Shown: positions 51,677 to 61,247, counted from the first letter of the stretch. The stretch: DNA of 64,000 nucleotides from Pseudomonas lundensis (GCF_002269125.1 NZ_NQKI01000025.1:1-64000); one strand, 5' to 3'. Translations and numbers: made by a program. The notes: generated from the sequence alone by a model not told the origin.

Positions 51677-52864
51677 TTAGCCCTGCGCCATCTCTCGCAA
51701 GGCCCGGATCAACTGATGGATGTCATCCAGCGTCGTGGCCAACCCTACGGTGATGCGAATGCAACTGCCACACGCCGAGCCATTACGCGCCACGGTAAAA
51801 ATGTTGTAGTCCTTAAGCAGGCGCTCAACCATCGGCTGCTGATCGTCCACGTGGGTAAAGCGCATCGAAGTAATGGCGCAATACAGCCGCGGGTCATCCG
51901 GCGTCAGTACTTCGATACCCGGCAATCTGCGCGCTTCACTGACCCACAGATCACGCAGGTACTTGAGGCGTGCGCCCTTGACCGGTGCCCCCCCCAGGTC
52001 GATGTGTTCTTGCAGCACCTTGGGCAAGGTCAACCAGGCCGGAATATTAGGCGTACCGTAAGGGGCGCGGTTGCGGATGTCTGGCTCGGGGTAGTGCTGG
52101 CTGCCCATGTCCGGTTCAATGTCGGCCAGCCGTTGCGGGTCGATGTACATAAAACCCAGTGTCAGCGGCGCCCCGATCCATTTGTGCAGGTTGAACCCGG
52201 CAAACGCGACACCCATGGCAGGCAGGTCAAATTCGATCTGCCCCAGCGCATGAGCGCCGTCCAGGATGACCTCGACACCATGCTCTCTGGCCAATTCGAT
52301 AATCGCCTGCACTGGCATCACCAGCCCGGTGCGATGGGTGACATGGGTCAGGGCCATCAGTTTGATGCGCGGGTTTTGCGCAAAGGCTTCGCGGTAGCTG
52401 TTCAGCAGGCTCTCGTACGTGGCGGGATGGGCATGGGTGATCTCAATGACGTCCAGCCCTCGTTGTTGCGCCACCCAGCGCATGGCGTACTCAACGCTGT
52501 GGTATTCGAGGTCGCAGATCAGCAGCTGATCCCCGGGCTGCAACCCCTTGTAGTTGCGGATCAGCGATTGCAACGCATCTGATGCGCGGTTGGTCAGGGC
52601 AATGCTGGCAGGACTGACCTTGAGCACGTTGGCCAATTGATCGCGGATTTCCAGGTTTTGCGTGTTATCAAACCGCTGGCGTACATGCACTGCGTTGCTG
52701 CGGTTAATGAAGTCGACCTGACGCTCATAGTCCTGCGCGACGCCACGGGTCATGCGCCCAAAGTAGCCGTTCTCCAGATTGATCGGGCCGGGGGCCAAGT
52801 CGTAGCGTTGTGTGATGGCGTGCCAGAAGTGTTCGTCGCGAGCGTTATCTTCAATCCTTGGCAT
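51677..52864 (-). CDS. Class V aminotransferase-like PLP enzyme
   Basis: A 395-residue fold-type-I PLP enzyme of the class V/NifS-like group: VILDGAHALGQIEFDLP with the cofactor Asp and His, the lysine in FNLHKWIGAPLTLGF, and a C-terminal NGSACGSCIRITVGL. The group includes isopenicillin-N epimerase-like proteins and cysteine-desulfurase relatives; there is no clear desulfurase Cys loop, although a CGSC pair lies near the end. Substrate not known. A DUF3820 gene lies just upstream and may share its transcript. Confidence 0.9.
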   Translation of the reverse strand: MPRIEDNARDEHFWHAITQRYDLAPGPINLENGYFGRMTRGVAQDYERQVDFINRSNAVHVRQRFDNTQNLEIRDQLANVLKVSPASIALTNRASDALQSLIRNYKGLQPGDQLLICDLEYHSVEYAMRWVAQQRGLDVIEITHAHPATYESLLNSYREAFAQNPRIKLMALTHVTHRTGLVMPVQAIIELAREHGVEVILDGAHALGQIEFDLPAMGVAFAGFNLHKWIGAPLTLGFMYIDPQRLADIEPDMGSQHYPEPDIRNRAPYGTPNIPAWLTLPKVLQEHIDLGGAPVKGARLKYLRDLWVSEARRLPGIEVLTPDDPRLYCAITSMRFTHVDDQQPMVERLLKDYNIFTVARNGSACGSCIRITVGLATTLDDIHQLIRALREMAQG

Positions 52865-52876
52865 AGAGGCGCTCTG

Positions 52877-53113
52877 TCAATGGCGGGGTTTGGGTTTTCC
52901 GTGTTTGGCACGCAACGGGTCAAGCAGGTCGGACAACCCGTTGTGATCGATCTCTTGCATCAAGGCCAGCAAACCACCCAGCTCTCCATGAGGGAACCCT
53001 TCGCGCGCAAACCAATTGAGGTACTGGCCGGGCAAGTCGGCAATGATTCTGCCTTTATATTTGCCGAACGGCATTTCGCGGGTCACCAGCAGTTCGAGTT
53101 TTTCGGGGTTCAT
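52877..53113 (-). CDS. DUF3820 family protein
   Basis: A 78-residue protein starting MNPEKLELLVTREMPFGKYK at 53113, with GRIIADLPGQYLNWFAREGFP, the DUF3820 pattern (short PFGKYKG domain also seen near exonucleases). Small, basic, no membrane segment. Role unknown; proximity (12 bases) suggests an operon with the aminotransferase gene. Confidence 0.88.
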   Translation of the reverse strand: MNPEKLELLVTREMPFGKYKGRIIADLPGQYLNWFAREGFPHGELGGLLALMQEIDHNGLSDLLDPLRAKHGKPKPRH

Positions 53114-53321
53114 GGTTCGGCCTTTCTTACGTGAAACGTTGAACAGGAAAATACAGGCATTCTGCATGCAGGCCAATTGACAGATCATGCAAAAAAACCG
53201 GATACAGAAGTTCAGTTAATTACTAAGTCATTGTTTTTAAAGGTATTTTTAAAAATAAAAAGTCTGGCACGGGCCATGCAATCTCTATTGCACGATCCTC
53301 AACCTTGTAAGGAATTGAACA

Positions 53322-53789
53322 ATGACTGACATCAATAAAGAATCCATCAAAGTTTTGAACGATCTGATCGAAACCAGCAAAGACGGCCAGGAAGGTTTCA
53401 AAACCTGTGCAGAAGACATTAAGCACCCTGAGCTAAAAGCTTTGTTCGCCAAGCGCTCCGCTGATTGCGCCGCCGCAGCGGCAGAACTCCAGGCTGCCGT
53501 GCGCAGCATGGGCGGCGACCCGGAGACCAGCACCAGCGTTGCCGGTGATTTGCACCGCCGTTGGGTGGACGTGAAGTCCATGTTTACCGGTAAGGATGAA
53601 GAGGCTGTGTTGAATGAAGCCGAGCGCGGTGAAGACCATGCGCTGAAGGCTTACAAAGACGCCATCGAAACAATCAATAAGCATAATCTGGTGGGCATCC
53701 GTGACCTGGTAGAGCGCCAGTACCACGGTGTACAACGTAACCACGACCAAGTGAAAGCGTTGCGCAATCAGGCCCGCGCTCAGTCTTGA
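53322..53789 (+). CDS. PA2169-like four-helix-bundle protein (DUF2383)
   Basis: A 155-residue helical protein beginning MTDINKESIKVLNDLIETSK, with two ferritin-like helix pairs (GFKTCAEDIKHPELKALFAK; EAERGEDHALKAYKDAIE). The DUF2383/PA2169 family is of unknown role and stress-linked in several bacteria. Stands alone, with a strong terminator. Confidence 0.9.
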   Translation: MTDINKESIKVLNDLIETSKDGQEGFKTCAEDIKHPELKALFAKRSADCAAAAAELQAAVRSMGGDPETSTSVAGDLHRRWVDVKSMFTGKDEEAVLNEAERGEDHALKAYKDAIETINKHNLVGIRDLVERQYHGVQRNHDQVKALRNQARAQS

Positions 53790-53803
53790 GTGCAGCCTGA
53801 AAT

Positions 53804-53833
53804 GAAAAAAACGCCGGTTAGCCGGCGTTTTTT
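53804..53833. terminator. Bidirectional terminator DUF2383 / phaJ
   Basis: ACGCCGG-TTA-GCCGGCGT with A7 before and T6 after; serves both converging genes. Confidence 0.9.
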
Positions 53834-53844
53834 GTGCGCGTCAT

Positions 53845-54315
53845 TTAACCAATGCTGATCGTTGGCAATGTCGGCAGGGTGACGGTCTGTTGTTTACGTG
53901 GGGCGAGGATTTCTGCCTCACCGTCCACCACCAGTTCGTCGCGCTGGTTGAATACGCGGGTAGCAATACGGACGCGAAACTTCGGCAGTTTTTCCAGAAT
54001 TTCCAGGCGAACGGTGAGGGTGTCGCCAATTTTTACCGGTTTTTGGAAGCTCATTTGCTGGCCGATATAGATGGTACCTGGGCCGGGTAACTCGCAGGCG
54101 ACCGCTGCGCTGATCAGCGCTCCGCTGAACATGCCGTGCGCAATGCGTTCCTTGAACATGGTGGCGGCGGCGAACTCGGGGTCAAGGTGGACCGGGTTGT
54201 GGTCGCCGGACATGGCCGCAAACAGTTGAATGTCACGCTCTTCCACAGTCTTGCTGTAGCTGGCCGTCTGGCCGACTTCGAGAGCTTCGTACGGGGTGTT
54301 GGTAACCTGAGTCAT
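53845..54315 (-). CDS. phaJ: R-specific enoyl-CoA hydratase (MaoC type)
   Basis: A 156-residue single hot-dog protein with the hydratase-2 motif: MSGDHNPVHLDPEFAAATMF, containing the Asp and His of the catalytic pair, and GMFSGALISAAVA. It hydrates trans-2-enoyl-CoA to R-3-hydroxyacyl-CoA, linking beta-oxidation to polyhydroxyalkanoate synthesis. The order phaJ, hydrolase, fadD2, fadD1 matches the P. aeruginosa PA3302-PA3299 block. Confidence 0.9.
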   Translation of the reverse strand: MTQVTNTPYEALEVGQTASYSKTVEERDIQLFAAMSGDHNPVHLDPEFAAATMFKERIAHGMFSGALISAAVACELPGPGTIYIGQQMSFQKPVKIGDTLTVRLEILEKLPKFRVRIATRVFNQRDELVVDGEAEILAPRKQQTVTLPTLPTISIG

Positions 54316-54386
54316 CTAGCGCATGTCCTGTGCCGGGTATTTAATTTCAAGTGTTTGATTTTAAAGGCTTTTTAAATAAATGGTGT

Positions 54387-55331
54387 TCATTCGCTGCGAA
54401 CGGGCCGCGGGCAGCTCAGCGCCTCTTCCAGCCAGGCAATGACGTCGTCCATCACCGCGTCGCGGTTGGTTTCATTAAACAGTTCGTGCCGCGCCTGCGG
54501 GTACACCTTCAGTTGCACAGACGGATTGCCCGATTGGCGTAATGCATTGGCCAGGTCAGTGAGACGCTTGCCTGCACTGACCGGATCACATTCTCCGCCG
54601 ATGACCAGTATTGGCAGGCTCGCGTCGATCTGTGACAGGTTCGCGGGTTTGCTGATTTGCTGTAAGCCGTCCAGCAGATCGATCCAGAGTTGATTGGTAC
54701 AGCGAAACCCGCACAGCGGGTCTGCCGCATAGGCATCGACCTCGGCAGGGTCACGGCTGAGCCAGTCATAGCGGGTGCGATTGGGTGTGAAGGCTTTGTT
54801 GAACGAACCGAACGACAGCCATTCGATCAGCGCACTGCGCCCCTTGGGTCCCTGACGGCAGCGTTCAACATGGGCAATCAGGCTGGCAGCACGGTAAAGC
54901 ATGACTGGCTGAAAGTTCGATGCACTGAGGATCGCGCCGTGCAGGCTGGCGCTGTGGTGCACTAAATAGGACTGGGCAATGTAGCTGCCCATGCTGTGCC
55001 CCAGCAAAAACACAGGGATGCCAGGATGCGCCTGGTTAATGTGCTGTTGCAGGCTTGCCACGTCGCTGACCACTGCGCACCAGCCATCGTGATCGGCAAA
55101 ATAGCCCGGCGTGCCGCCTTCAGCGGTCTTGCCGTGGCCGCGCTGATCGTGAACATACAGGCCAAAACCGGCGTCGCACAGGGCGCGGCCGAGGCGTGCG
55201 TAGCGCCCGCCATGTTCTGCCATGCCATGGGCCAGCAACACAATGGCTTTGGCTGCGCCAGTGGGCAGCCAGCGATTGACGAAAAGACCGGTGCGGTCGT
55301 TTGCATCCAGCCAAAAACTGTCCGTGGTCAT
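54387..55331 (-). CDS. Alpha/beta hydrolase, monoacylglycerol-lipase-like
   Basis: A 314-residue lysophospholipase-type hydrolase starting MTTDSFWLDANDRTGLFVNR at 55331 after GAAGGAC. It has the oxyanion region LLAHGMAEHGGRY, the nucleophile elbow LLGHSMGS, the acid region GGECDPV and the His in ARHELFNE. It could release fatty acids for the neighbouring FadD enzymes. Confidence 0.92.
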   Translation of the reverse strand: MTTDSFWLDANDRTGLFVNRWLPTGAAKAIVLLAHGMAEHGGRYARLGRALCDAGFGLYVHDQRGHGKTAEGGTPGYFADHDGWCAVVSDVASLQQHINQAHPGIPVFLLGHSMGSYIAQSYLVHHSASLHGAILSASNFQPVMLYRAASLIAHVERCRQGPKGRSALIEWLSFGSFNKAFTPNRTRYDWLSRDPAEVDAYAADPLCGFRCTNQLWIDLLDGLQQISKPANLSQIDASLPILVIGGECDPVSAGKRLTDLANALRQSGNPSVQLKVYPQARHELFNETNRDAVMDDVIAWLEEALSCPRPVRSE

Positions 55332-55532
55332 GGTGAGTCCTTCCTCGCGAGTCGTAGCAGTGTATAGCGCATTTGCGTGCTGGCCACTTAACAGCCTGCT
55401 TGCAGCAAAACAATTCAAGATGTAAATGGCGAAGATCGCTGTATTTGCCTACTACTTGAGAACTGTTAACGTCCGCAGGTTCCGCTTTTTAGTGCATGAA
55501 AGAGGCGGCCAGACTCGCTCAGGTAAGAGGAT

Positions 55533-55540
55533 AAAAACAA
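55533..55540 (+). promoter_or_regulatory. Hfq/Crc-type motif at fadD2 start
   Basis: AAAAACAA directly at the ATG of fadD2 fits AANAANAA, so catabolite repression at translation is plausible. Confidence 0.5.
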
Positions 55541-57228
55541 TGCAACCTGATTTCTGGAATGACAAACGTCCCGCCGGTGTACCGCTGGACATCGATATGA
55601 CGGCCTTTTCGTCGGTCGTGGATGTGTTTGAACGCTCCTGCAAGAAATTCGCCGACCGGCCCGCCTTCAGCAATCTGGGCGTGACCCTCACCTATGCCGA
55701 GCTTGAGCGTTACAGTGCGGCCTTTGCCGGTTATTTGCAGCAGCACACCGACCTTAAGCCGGGCGACCGCATCGCGGTGCAAATGCCCAATATCTTGCAA
55801 TACCCGATTGCCGTGTTTGGTGCGCTGCGGGCAGGTCTGGTAGTGGTCAACACCAACCCGCTGTACACCTCCCGTGAAATGCGTCATCAGTTCCAGAGCG
55901 CCGGCATTCGTGCGCTGGTGTACTTGAACATGTTCGGCAAGCGGGTGCAGGAAGTCCTTCAAGACACCGAAATCGATTACCTGATTGAAGCAAAAATGGG
56001 CGACATGATGCCCGTCGTTAAGGGCTGGGTGACCAACCTGGTGGTCGACAAGGTCAAAAAGCTCGTACCGCCCTATAGCGTGCCGCAGGCAATTTCGTTC
56101 AAAACCGTTTTGCAGCGTGGTGCGGGCCAGCCCCTTCAATCCCTGAGCGCGACCCTCGACGATATTGCCGTGCTGCAATACACCGGCGGCACCACCGGTT
56201 TACCCAAGGGCGCGATGCTCACCCACGGCAACCTGGTTGCCAACATGCTGCAAGTTCGCGGGTGCCTGTCCCAGCACGACGCGCAAGGCCAGTCGATCCT
56301 TCGCGATGGCCGTGAAATCATGATCGCGCCGTTGCCGCTCTACCATATCTACGCGTTCACCGCCAATTGCATGTGCATGATGGTGACGGGCAACCACAAC
56401 GTGCTGATCACAAATCCCCGCGACATCAAGGGCTTTGTCAAAGAGCTCAATAACTGGCGTTTCACGGCGTTTTTGGGGCTCAACACGCTGTTCGTGGCGT
56501 TGATGGATCACCCGGACTTCAAGGCGCTGGATTTCTCGGGGCTAAAAGTCACCAACTCCGGCGGTACGGCATTGGTCAAGGCCACGGCCGAGCGCTGGGA
56601 GAAACTCACCGGTTGCCGCATCGTCGAGGGTTATGGTTTGACGGAAACATCACCGGTGGCCAGCGCCAACCCGTGTGGCTCATTGGCACGGCTCGGCACT
56701 GTCGGTACGCCAGTGCCGGGCACAGCGATGAAAGTCATCAGCGATGACGGCGTCGATCTTGGCCTTGGAGAGCGCGGTGAGTTGTGCGTCAAGGGCCCGC
56801 AGGTGATGAAGGGTTACTGGCAGAATCCGCAGGCGACTGCTGAGGTGCTGGACGCGGAAGGCTGGTTCAAGACCGGCGATGTGGCCGTGATTGATCCCGA
56901 CGGTTTTGTGCGGATTGTGGACCGCAAAAAAGACCTGATTATCGTCTCCGGTTTCAATGTGTACCCCAATGAAATCGAAGACGTCGTCATGGCCCACCCT
57001 CAAGTGGCGAACTGTGCAGTCATCGGCGTGCCGGACGAGCGCACGGGCGAGGCAGTCAAATTGTTTGTGGTGGCGCGTGCGGGCGGCATCACCGTTGAAG
57101 AACTTAAGGCGTACTGCAAAGACAATTTCACCGGTTATAAAGTCCCAAAACAAATCGTCGTACGCGACGCATTGCCCATGTCCCCGGTAGGCAAGATTTT
57201 GCGCCGCGAGTTACGTGATATCGCCTGA
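55540..57228 (+). CDS. fadD2: Long-chain-fatty-acid-CoA ligase, first copy
   Basis: A 562-residue acyl-CoA synthetase activating fatty acids with ATP and CoA at the inner membrane. It has the AMP motif YTGGTTGLPKGAMLTHGNLV, GYGLTETSPV, and the ligase signature GWFKTGDVAVIDPDGFVRIV, with the Lys motif PMSPVGKILRREL. The start chosen is ATG 55540 (MQPDFWNDKRPAG), matching its paralogue; the frame from 55426 adds an unlikely leader. Named by order relative to P. aeruginosa. Confidence 0.95.
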   Translation: MQPDFWNDKRPAGVPLDIDMTAFSSVVDVFERSCKKFADRPAFSNLGVTLTYAELERYSAAFAGYLQQHTDLKPGDRIAVQMPNILQYPIAVFGALRAGLVVVNTNPLYTSREMRHQFQSAGIRALVYLNMFGKRVQEVLQDTEIDYLIEAKMGDMMPVVKGWVTNLVVDKVKKLVPPYSVPQAISFKTVLQRGAGQPLQSLSATLDDIAVLQYTGGTTGLPKGAMLTHGNLVANMLQVRGCLSQHDAQGQSILRDGREIMIAPLPLYHIYAFTANCMCMMVTGNHNVLITNPRDIKGFVKELNNWRFTAFLGLNTLFVALMDHPDFKALDFSGLKVTNSGGTALVKATAERWEKLTGCRIVEGYGLTETSPVASANPCGSLARLGTVGTPVPGTAMKVISDDGVDLGLGERGELCVKGPQVMKGYWQNPQATAEVLDAEGWFKTGDVAVIDPDGFVRIVDRKKDLIIVSGFNVYPNEIEDVVMAHPQVANCAVIGVPDERTGEAVKLFVVARAGGITVEELKAYCKDNFTGYKVPKQIVVRDALPMSPVGKILRRELRDIA

Positions 57229-57578
57229 TTCGTTCAAGGAGGCGACAAACGCCCGTTTATGGAAAGTAAACGGGCGTTTTTATTCGTCCTCATTCATGCA
57301 TCCAATACCTGTTTGTCGCGCTGAAAGGCCCGGCGCAGAAGGGTTTTGGACGTTATAGAGTTTATATTCTAATGATGACTTAGGATTGTCCTACAGTCAG
57401 GTTGGTGACTTTGGAGCCCATTTTTGGCTCTAGGCGGCCTTTGGCAAAGCTGCTACTCTCGGCGCGCTTTGTGACTTCTCGGTAAGTAAAAAGCCAGAGT
57501 TATCAATTATAAAAATCAAACAAATAATAACCGCATCAAATGCGGTGAAGAATTCGCGTCGCTGAGGAGTGGGCTTCC
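57229..57578 (+). other. Intergenic region fadD2-fadD1
   Basis: The 350-base gap starts with the fadD2 terminator and then holds an AT-rich promoter zone (TTATATTCTAATGATG near 57362), a GAGCC/GGCTC hairpin near 57415, the motif AATAATAA at 57523-57530 and a hairpin CCGCAT-CAA-ATGCGG at 57531-57545 close to the fadD1 ribosome site. fadD1 thus has its own promoter and leader. No gene seen. Confidence 0.6.
57247..57281 (+). terminator. Terminator after fadD2
   Basis: AAACGCCCGTTTA and TAAACGGGCGTTT form a long stem, then TTTTATT. Confidence 0.88.
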
Positions 57579-59270
57579 ATGTTTGAAGGCTTTTGGAAGG
57601 ATAAGTACCCAGCCGGGATTGCTGCCGAAATCAATCCGGACGAATATCCAAATATCCAGACGGTACTGAAACAATCTTGCCAACGCTTCGCTGACAAACC
57701 GGCGTTCAGCAACCTTGGCAAAACCATCACCTACGGTGAACTGTACGAATTGTCGGGTGCCTTTGCGGCCTATTTGCAACAGCACACTGACCTGCAACCC
57801 GGCGATCGAATCGCTGTTCAATTGCCTAACCTGCTGCAATACCCCATCGCTGTGTTCGGAGCCATCCGCGCCGGCTTGATTGTGGTCAACACCAACCCGC
57901 TGTACACCGCGCGGGAAATGGAACACCAATTCAATGACTCGGGCGCCAAGGCGCTTGTGTGTCTGGCGAACATGGCGCACCTGGCCGAAAAAGTCGTGCC
58001 TCAAACGTCCGTCAAATACGTATTGATCACCGAAGTGGCCGACCTGCTGTCACCGTTCAAGCGCGTACTGATCAACAGCGTCATCAAGTACGTGAAAAAG
58101 ATGGTGCCGGCCTATCACTTGCCCTCGGCCATCAAGTTCAACGATGTTCTGCGCAAAGGCCACGGCCAACCGGTCAAGGACGCCAACCCGCTGAGCAGCG
58201 ATGTGGCCGTCTTGCAATACACCGGTGGCACCACAGGCGTGGCCAAGGGGGCGATGCTGACCCATCGCAACCTGATCGCCAACATGTTGCAGTGCAAGGC
58301 GCTAATGGGCTCCAACCTCAATGAGGGCTGCGAAATCCTCATCACGCCATTGCCGCTGTACCACATCTATGCGTTCACCTTTCACTGCATGGCGATGATG
58401 CTGATCGGTAACCATAACGTGCTGATCAGCAACCCGCGTGACCTGCCGGCCATGGTCAAAGAACTGTCGAAATGGAAGTTCAGCGGCTTCGTGGGTCTGA
58501 ACACATTGTTCGTGGCCCTGTGCAACAGTGAAGCGTTCCGCAAGCTGGATTTCTCTGCGCTCAAAGTTACGTTGTCCGGCGGCATGGCCTTACAGTTGTC
58601 CGTGGCTGAACGCTGGAAGGCTGTGACTGGCTGCCCGATTTGCGAAGGCTACGGCATGACGGAAACCAGCCCGGTGGCGTCGGTCAACCCGATTCAGAAC
58701 ATCCAGGTCGGCACCATCGGTATTCCGGTGCCATCGACCCTGTGCAAAGTCATCAACGATGCGGGCGAAGAGCTGCCGTTGGGCGAAGTGGGCGAGCTCT
58801 GCATCAAGGGCCCGCAGGTCATGAAAGGCTATTGGGAGCGTCCAGACGCAACCGACGAAATCATGGACAGCGATGGCTGGTTGAAGTCGGGTGACATTGC
58901 GGTCATTCAGCCGGACGGCTACATGCGCATTGTCGATCGCAAGAAAGACATGATCCTGGTTTCGGGTTTCAATGTGTACCCGAACGAGCTGGAAGACGTG
59001 ATGGCCTCGCTGCCGGGCGTGCTGCAATCGGCGGCCATCGGGATTCCTGACGAGAAAACCGGAGAGCTGATCAAAGTTTTCATCGTGGTCAAGCCGGGCA
59101 TGACGCTGACCAAGGAGCAAGTCATGGCGCATATGCGTGCCAACCTGACGGCTTACAAGGCGCCGAAGATCGTTGAGTTCCGGGACTCATTGCCTACCAC
59201 CAACGTGGGCAAAATCCTGCGTCGCGAGTTACGTGACGAAGAGCTGAAAAAGCTGGGCCTGAAAAAGTAA
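57579..59270 (+). CDS. fadD1: Long-chain-fatty-acid-CoA ligase, second copy
   Basis: A 563-residue paralogue of the preceding ligase with the same motifs (YTGGTTGVAKGAMLTHRNLI, GYGMTETSPV, GWLKSGDIAVIQPDGYMRIV). ATG 57579 follows GAGGAG. It has its own promoter region and terminator, so the two copies can be regulated separately; in P. aeruginosa FadD1 and FadD2 differ in chain-length preference. Confidence 0.95.
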   Translation: MFEGFWKDKYPAGIAAEINPDEYPNIQTVLKQSCQRFADKPAFSNLGKTITYGELYELSGAFAAYLQQHTDLQPGDRIAVQLPNLLQYPIAVFGAIRAGLIVVNTNPLYTAREMEHQFNDSGAKALVCLANMAHLAEKVVPQTSVKYVLITEVADLLSPFKRVLINSVIKYVKKMVPAYHLPSAIKFNDVLRKGHGQPVKDANPLSSDVAVLQYTGGTTGVAKGAMLTHRNLIANMLQCKALMGSNLNEGCEILITPLPLYHIYAFTFHCMAMMLIGNHNVLISNPRDLPAMVKELSKWKFSGFVGLNTLFVALCNSEAFRKLDFSALKVTLSGGMALQLSVAERWKAVTGCPICEGYGMTETSPVASVNPIQNIQVGTIGIPVPSTLCKVINDAGEELPLGEVGELCIKGPQVMKGYWERPDATDEIMDSDGWLKSGDIAVIQPDGYMRIVDRKKDMILVSGFNVYPNELEDVMASLPGVLQSAAIGIPDEKTGELIKVFIVVKPGMTLTKEQVMAHMRANLTAYKAPKIVEFRDSLPTTNVGKILRRELRDEELKKLGLKK

Positions 59271-59281
59271 CTGCCCGAATA

Positions 59282-59312
59282 CGACAAAGCCCCGCAATGC
59301 GGGGCTTTGTCG
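59282..59312. terminator. Bidirectional terminator after fadD1
   Basis: CGACAAAGCCCCGC-AAT-GCGGGGCTTTGTCG, a 14-bp perfect stem between converging genes. Confidence 0.85.
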
Positions 59313-59325
59313 TTTCTGCAGCGGG

Positions 59326-59706
59326 CTACTTCTGCAAGAACTGGGCGAAGTTCACACCGGTGCCGGTCGGGCGTACGTCCTGCAAAAACGAATCCTTATC
59401 AGCGCTCAGCTCCAGGCTCATGGTCGGCGTGCGCTTGTGGGTCGCACGTACCACCATGCCTTCGCGCTTCTCGCGCAGAAACGCCGTGGTCACTTTCACG
59501 TGCAGAAGTTCATCGGTGCTTGGGGTGTGCAGCAGCAGGTGCACCCATTCGTACTGACCAATGGCCAGGCGGGCCAGCGGGATGTCGAACCACCAAATAT
59601 TTTTGTTGGTGTTGAGTGAGGCGAAGTGACCGTTGTTGACGCCGATCACTGCACCGCCAAGTGCCTGGTTTCTGCGGGCAATGGCCTGCTTTTTATCGAG
59701 TTTCAT
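59326..59706 (-). CDS. Conserved hypothetical protein, 126 aa
   Basis: A 126-residue soluble protein beginning MKLDKKQAIARRNQALGGAV, with alternating beta-type hydrophobic positions (NIWWFDIPL, EWVHLLLHT, LLHVKVTT). No signal peptide or known motif. Codon use is like its neighbours. I do not recognise the family. Confidence 0.85.
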   Translation of the reverse strand: MKLDKKQAIARRNQALGGAVIGVNNGHFASLNTNKNIWWFDIPLARLAIGQYEWVHLLLHTPSTDELLHVKVTTAFLREKREGMVVRATHKRTPTMSLELSADKDSFLQDVRPTGTGVNFAQFLQK

Positions 59707-59906
59707 AACCTTCCTGTCTTTCTGGATCTTCAGCGCCTGAGCCTGAATACGTCGCGCATTCTCGGGGGTTCGCGGGCAAACATAAAGCCCAACCTGCGTC
59801 GGGCGATGAAATGACTCACAGAAAATAAATGAAACTCCTCTGTAAAGCCTCGGGTCAATCCTATTGTCGAGTTAATGACATCCGAAATTTCACTAGGAGA
59901 AATCCC

Positions 59907-60098
59907 ATGAGCAGCACTGGCGATAAGATCAAAGGCATGGCGAACGAAGCAGTAGGCAATGTCAAACAAACGGTTGGTAAAGCCACTGACAACGACAAGC
60001 TGCGCGCAGAAGGCAAAGCCCAAGAAGTGAAGGGCGAAGGTCAGCAGGCGGTCGGCAAGGCCAAAGACGCGGTTAAAAAGACCGTCGACAAAGCCTGA
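59907..60098 (+). CDS. CsbD-like stress protein
   Basis: A 63-residue, highly charged helical protein: MSSTGDKIKGMANEAVGNVK and repeated GKA/KGE units, the CsbD pattern. Such proteins are general-stress induced; function unknown. ATG 59907 follows AGGAGA, favoured over the longer frame at 59829. Own terminator. Confidence 0.93.
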   Translation: MSSTGDKIKGMANEAVGNVKQTVGKATDNDKLRAEGKAQEVKGEGQQAVGKAKDAVKKTVDKA

Positions 60099-60145
60099 AC
60101 GGCGCTGAATCCTGTGGGCAATTGATTTGCCTGAAGAAACAAATG

Positions 60146-60171
60146 ACGGCCATCCTGTGATGGCCGTTTTT
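60146..60171 (+). terminator. Terminator after csbD-like gene
   Basis: ACGGCCATC-CTGT-GATGGCCGT followed by TTTT. Confidence 0.85.
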
Positions 60172-60291
60172 ACACCTTGGGCGCGGACATGTTTCCAAAG
60201 TCGCCAACTCGACTACTTTGAGGTAAAACCCCTCAGCTAAAGTCGTTGTATGGCTTGTAAACCCTCTCATTGAGCGGCGAAAGGAGACGCT

Positions 60292-61245
60292 ATGTTATTT
60301 CCGGTCTTGAATGGCCTGCCGTTGGGCAAAGTATTGATCCGTACGGTCAAGGAATTCATTGACGATGAGATGTCGACGTACGCCTCTGCGTTGGCCTATC
60401 AAATGTTGTTTTCATTGTTCCCGTTCATTCTGTTTCTGATCGCGTTGATCGGTTTTTTGCACCTGCCGGACTTCTTCAGTTGGCTGCGCCTGCAATCGGA
60501 ACTGGTCCTGCCGCCACAGGCGCTGGAACAGGTCAATCCGGTGATCGACCAGTTGCAACAGTCCAAAGGCGGGTTGCTCTCGGTGGGTATCGTGATTGCC
60601 TTGTGGACTGCCTCGGCCGGTGTGCGCCTGATGATGAGCGCCATGAATGCGGCCTACGACGTGGTGGAAGGGCGTCCTATCTGGAAGCGTTTACCGCTCT
60701 CGATTTTTTACACCATCGGTCTTGCGGGCATGTTACTGGCCGCCGCTGCCTTGATGGTGCTGGGCCCGCAGGTGATGAGCTGGCTGGCGGGGCAGGTCGG
60801 TCTTGAAGAATTTGTCGTCACGCTGTGGACGATCTTGCGCTGGCCGGTGATTGTGCTGCTGATGATGGTGGCCGTGGCGGTGATGTATTACGTGATGCCC
60901 GATGTAGAGCAGAAGTTTCGTTTCATTACGCCGGGCTCGGTATTGGCCGTGGTGGTGTGGATCGCCGCTTCGTTGGGGTTTGCTTTCTACGTCAAGACCT
61001 TCGCTGACTACAACGCCATGTACGGCAGCATCGGGGCAATCATCGTGTTGTTGTTGTACTTCTACATCTCGGCAGCGGTGTTGTTGCTGGGCGCCGAAAT
61101 GAACGCGGTGATCGAACACATGTCCGCCGAAGGCAAGGACCCCGGGGAGAAGACGTTTGATGAAGCGGACGATCCCAATCCCAAGCAGCATGTCTCCGGC
61201 CTTGGTCGCGACCATTCCCTTACCTCCACTTCTGATGAAGCCTGA
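60292..61245 (+). CDS. YihY/BrkB family inner-membrane protein
   Basis: A 317-residue membrane protein with about six spans and the YihY signature: STYASALAYQMLFSLFPFIL, LLSVGIVIALWTASAGVRLM and FVVTLWTILRWPVIVLLMMV. Earlier called RNase BN by error in the literature; role unknown, possibly envelope related. The peptide deformylase gene starts 2 bases after its stop. Confidence 0.92.
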   Translation: MLFPVLNGLPLGKVLIRTVKEFIDDEMSTYASALAYQMLFSLFPFILFLIALIGFLHLPDFFSWLRLQSELVLPPQALEQVNPVIDQLQQSKGGLLSVGIVIALWTASAGVRLMMSAMNAAYDVVEGRPIWKRLPLSIFYTIGLAGMLLAAAALMVLGPQVMSWLAGQVGLEEFVVTLWTILRWPVIVLLMMVAVAVMYYVMPDVEQKFRFITPGSVLAVVVWIAASLGFAFYVKTFADYNAMYGSIGAIIVLLLYFYISAAVLLLGAEMNAVIEHMSAEGKDPGEKTFDEADDPNPKQHVSGLGRDHSLTSTSDEA

Positions 61246-61247
61246 CT

